Source of the DNA: a virus
Direction: 5' to 3' (one strand)
DNA length: 31,830 nt
IMG/VR virus record: IMGVR_UViG_3300030107_005800
Location: 1-31,830 of that record
In this document: positions 31,170 to 31,830 of the stretch, piece by piece
How the letters are laid out: each line of letters starts with the position of its first letter
How positions within the stretch are numbered: position 1 is the stretch's first letter
Notes under the pieces: generated by a model
The model's input: the letters and a program-made list of their open reading frames with translations, nothing else
The model's database searches: none
Told to the model about the DNA's origin: nothing
Program-made: the position numbers and the translations under genes

Positions 31170-31339
31170 TCTTTCCTTTCCTTGATAATGGCTTCATCAC
31201 CATCAACGTTCCATTGAATTTCACTCTCTTCATATAAATTCAGATCATTGATAACCTGCTCTGGTATCGTTGTATAATACTCCCCACTTACTGTATCGAT
31301 CTCTATGGTCGAAAAAATTTCCCCAAAATTTTTCTGCAT
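31166..31339 (-). CDS. AbrB/MazE-like swapped-hairpin small protein
   Basis: The likely product has 57 residues starting at ATG 31337-31339 (MQKNFGEIFSTIEID), followed by VSGEYYTTIPEQVINDLNLY, EESEIQWNVDGDEAIIKERK and a final E. The order of a strand, then T-x-P-x-x-(V/I)-x-x-x-L, then W-x-x-x-G-(D/N)-x-(A/V)-I-I is that of AbrB/SpoVT/MazE swapped-hairpin DNA-binding domains or antitoxins. The frame could extend upstream to GTG 31418-31420 (84 residues). However, those 27 extra codons run through an AT-only stretch with direct repeats that looks like leader DNA, so the internal ATG is preferred. It probably acts as a dimer and may bind its own leader repeats (inference). It is coupled by ATGA to the next gene. 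Confidence 0.65.
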   Translation of the reverse strand: MQKNFGEIFSTIEIDTVSGEYYTTIPEQVINDLNLYEESEIQWNVDGDEAIIKERKE

Positions 31340-31359
31340 ACCTGTAAATCCCTGTATTG

Positions 31360-31390
31360 TTTTTATATAGCGAAAAAAATTTTTATATAG
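31360..31390 (-). promoter_or_regulatory. Two 11-base direct repeats in leader of AbrB-like gene
   Basis: CTATATAAAAA (minus strand) occurs at 31380-31390 and again at 31360-31370, exactly 20 bases (two helical turns) apart, with A/T-only DNA between apart from a CG. A second pair, TACAGG, recurs at 31351-31356 and 31341-31346, 10 bases apart, just before the ATG. The TATATAAAA cores could be -10 or late-type promoter elements; the spacing also fits a dimer-binding operator. No direct evidence separates the two. Confidence 0.45.
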
Positions 31391-31436
31391 AGAGGAAAAC
31401 ACAGCTGCCTTGGGTAACACTTTGTAGGTTAGGGAA

Positions 31437-31465
31437 GTTGCCCTTTTTTATAAACGGGGGGCAAC
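31437..31465. repeat. Inverted repeat GTTGCCC ... GGGCAAC
   Basis: A perfect 7-base stem (31437-31443 with 31459-31465) encloses a 15-base loop containing six T's. It lies between the GC-rich edge gene and the AT-rich leader of the AbrB-like gene. No U-tract follows on the minus strand, so it is not a classical terminator, although it may still contribute to stopping transcription from the edge gene. Confidence 0.45.
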
Positions 31466-31480
31466 ACGGCGGGGCGGCAA

Positions 31481-31499
31481 CCCCCCGATCAACGGGGGG
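31481..31499. repeat. GC-only hairpin CCCCCCG ... CGGGGGG
   Basis: A perfect 7-base GC-only stem has a 5-base loop (ATCAA on the plus strand). It lies 25 bases after the stop of the edge gene in that gene's direction of transcription. It is very strong for this AT-rich genome. It could stop transcription or protect the mRNA end, or mark a sequence junction; no T-run follows it directly. Confidence 0.5.
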
Positions 31500-31524
31500 A
31501 CTGTCTGATTAACGAACGCATGAC

Positions 31525-31830
31525 CTATTTGGCAAATGCGACAAACCGATCATTTTGAAAATTAGCATATGAGAAGGCACGGCGATTAACCAGTTTGAAA
31601 TATCCAAACCGACTGACCATGACGTACCCCTCACCCTGAATAGGTTGAGGATCACCCATCACGCATGTCTGAAAGTCTGACTCATCTTTGCAACTCTGTA
31701 ATGCTGCCAACTTGATTTCATTTACAGTATGCCAGAGTTCGATCAACGACGCATCACATAAACCCGCCCACTCAAACGCATCGCTGTCAATGTCTTTGCC
31801 GTCACGGATGAGAGCGTTAATGTTCAATTT
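31525..31830 (-). CDS. Unrecognised GC-richer open frame, 5' end probably outside window
   Basis: The frame ends at TAG 31525-31527 and is open to the window edge. The first possible start inside is TTG 31825-31827, giving 100 residues, so the true start may lie beyond. I do not recognise the family. The protein begins with an acidic helical half (KDIDSDAFEWAGLCDASLIE, LWHTVNEIKLAALQSC, KDESDFQTCVMG) and ends with a compact beta part (PIQGEGYVMVSRFGYFKLVN, RRAFSYANFQNDRFVAFAK). There are three cysteines and no signal peptide or membrane segment. Two fully counted lines (31621-31680 and 31741-31800) are about 52% GC, clearly above the AT-rich structural genes. It may belong to a separate transcription unit or a transferred segment. 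Confidence 0.5.
   Translation of the reverse strand, partial: KLNINALIRDGKDIDSDAFEWAGLCDASLIELWHTVNEIKLAALQSCKDESDFQTCVMGDPQPIQGEGYVMVSRFGYFKLVNRRAFSYANFQNDRFVAFAK

Noticed and set aside
31340-31420. GTG start giving the AbrB-like protein 27 extra N-terminal residues
   Set aside because: The extra codons run through A/T-only direct repeats that look like leader DNA, and the added peptide has no match to the compact swapped-hairpin fold. The ATG at 31339 gives the usual length.
31431-31449. Possible plus-strand terminator (AGGG...CCCT followed by T6)
   Set aside because: The stem is only 4 bases and there is no plus-strand gene to terminate. The T-run is better seen as part of the loop of the larger inverted repeat.
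30955-31524. tRNA genes or a replication origin in the less dense right-hand region
   Set aside because: No cloverleaf-like set of stems with a T-loop (GTTCGA) was found; the hairpins are simple stems and the rest is accounted for by two small genes and their promoters.

Overview
The window is the virion-morphogenesis block of a marine T4-like myovirus, most likely a cyanophage infecting Prochlorococcus or Synechococcus. A related pelagic T4-like phage cannot be excluded. This rests on the AT-rich, tightly packed, one-strand layout and on a recognisable T4 gene order read on the minus strand: 25, 6, a gp7 counterpart, 8, a replaced section, 13, 14, 15 and 16. Marine T4-like hallmarks are also present: a DUF4815-type giant protein, a YHYH domain inside the gp7 counterpart, beta-repeat fibre proteins and a set of tiny conserved genes. 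No photosynthesis, replication, tRNA or integration gene is seen. All supported genes are on the minus strand, so transcription runs from high to low coordinates.

Right end (31830 to 30955): a GC-richer open frame of unknown function (31525 to the edge) is followed by a short GC-rich spacer with two perfect hairpins. Then comes an AT-rich leader with 11-base direct repeats, and a translationally coupled pair of small genes: an AbrB/MazE-like swapped-hairpin protein and a 55-residue partner. A sigma70-type promoter overlaps the end of that pair and reads into a glycosyltransferase-like gene (30199-30954). Two short genes follow, of 55 and 48 codons.

Structural block (29862 to 1): three perfect T4-type late promoter boxes (TATAAATA) divide it into three units. 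The first carries gp25, gp6 and a 4318-residue gp7-like baseplate giant. The second carries gp8, a 2461-residue DUF4815-type virion protein and a small coiled-coil protein. The third carries a small Ig-like protein, a repeat-rich fibre-like protein, gp13, gp14, gp15 and the start of gp16. Junctions are mostly TAATG/ATGA overlaps or gaps of a few bases. T4 genes 9, 10, 11, 12 and wac have no recognisable copies. Their place between 8 and 13 is taken by the DUF4815 giant, the coiled-coil protein, the Ig-like protein and the fibre-like protein.

The two giant genes occupy about 20 of the 32 kb. They are built from a small vocabulary of beta modules: GxGY...P repeats, RG...H modules, FTC...YPR modules and NGV/NVIQ.P modules. 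Some of these have also been inserted into otherwise conserved T4 proteins (gp14, gp8). Together the genes make the baseplate wedge (25, 6, 7, 8), its peripheral appendages, the neck (13, 14), the tail terminator (15) and the start of the packaging machinery (16).
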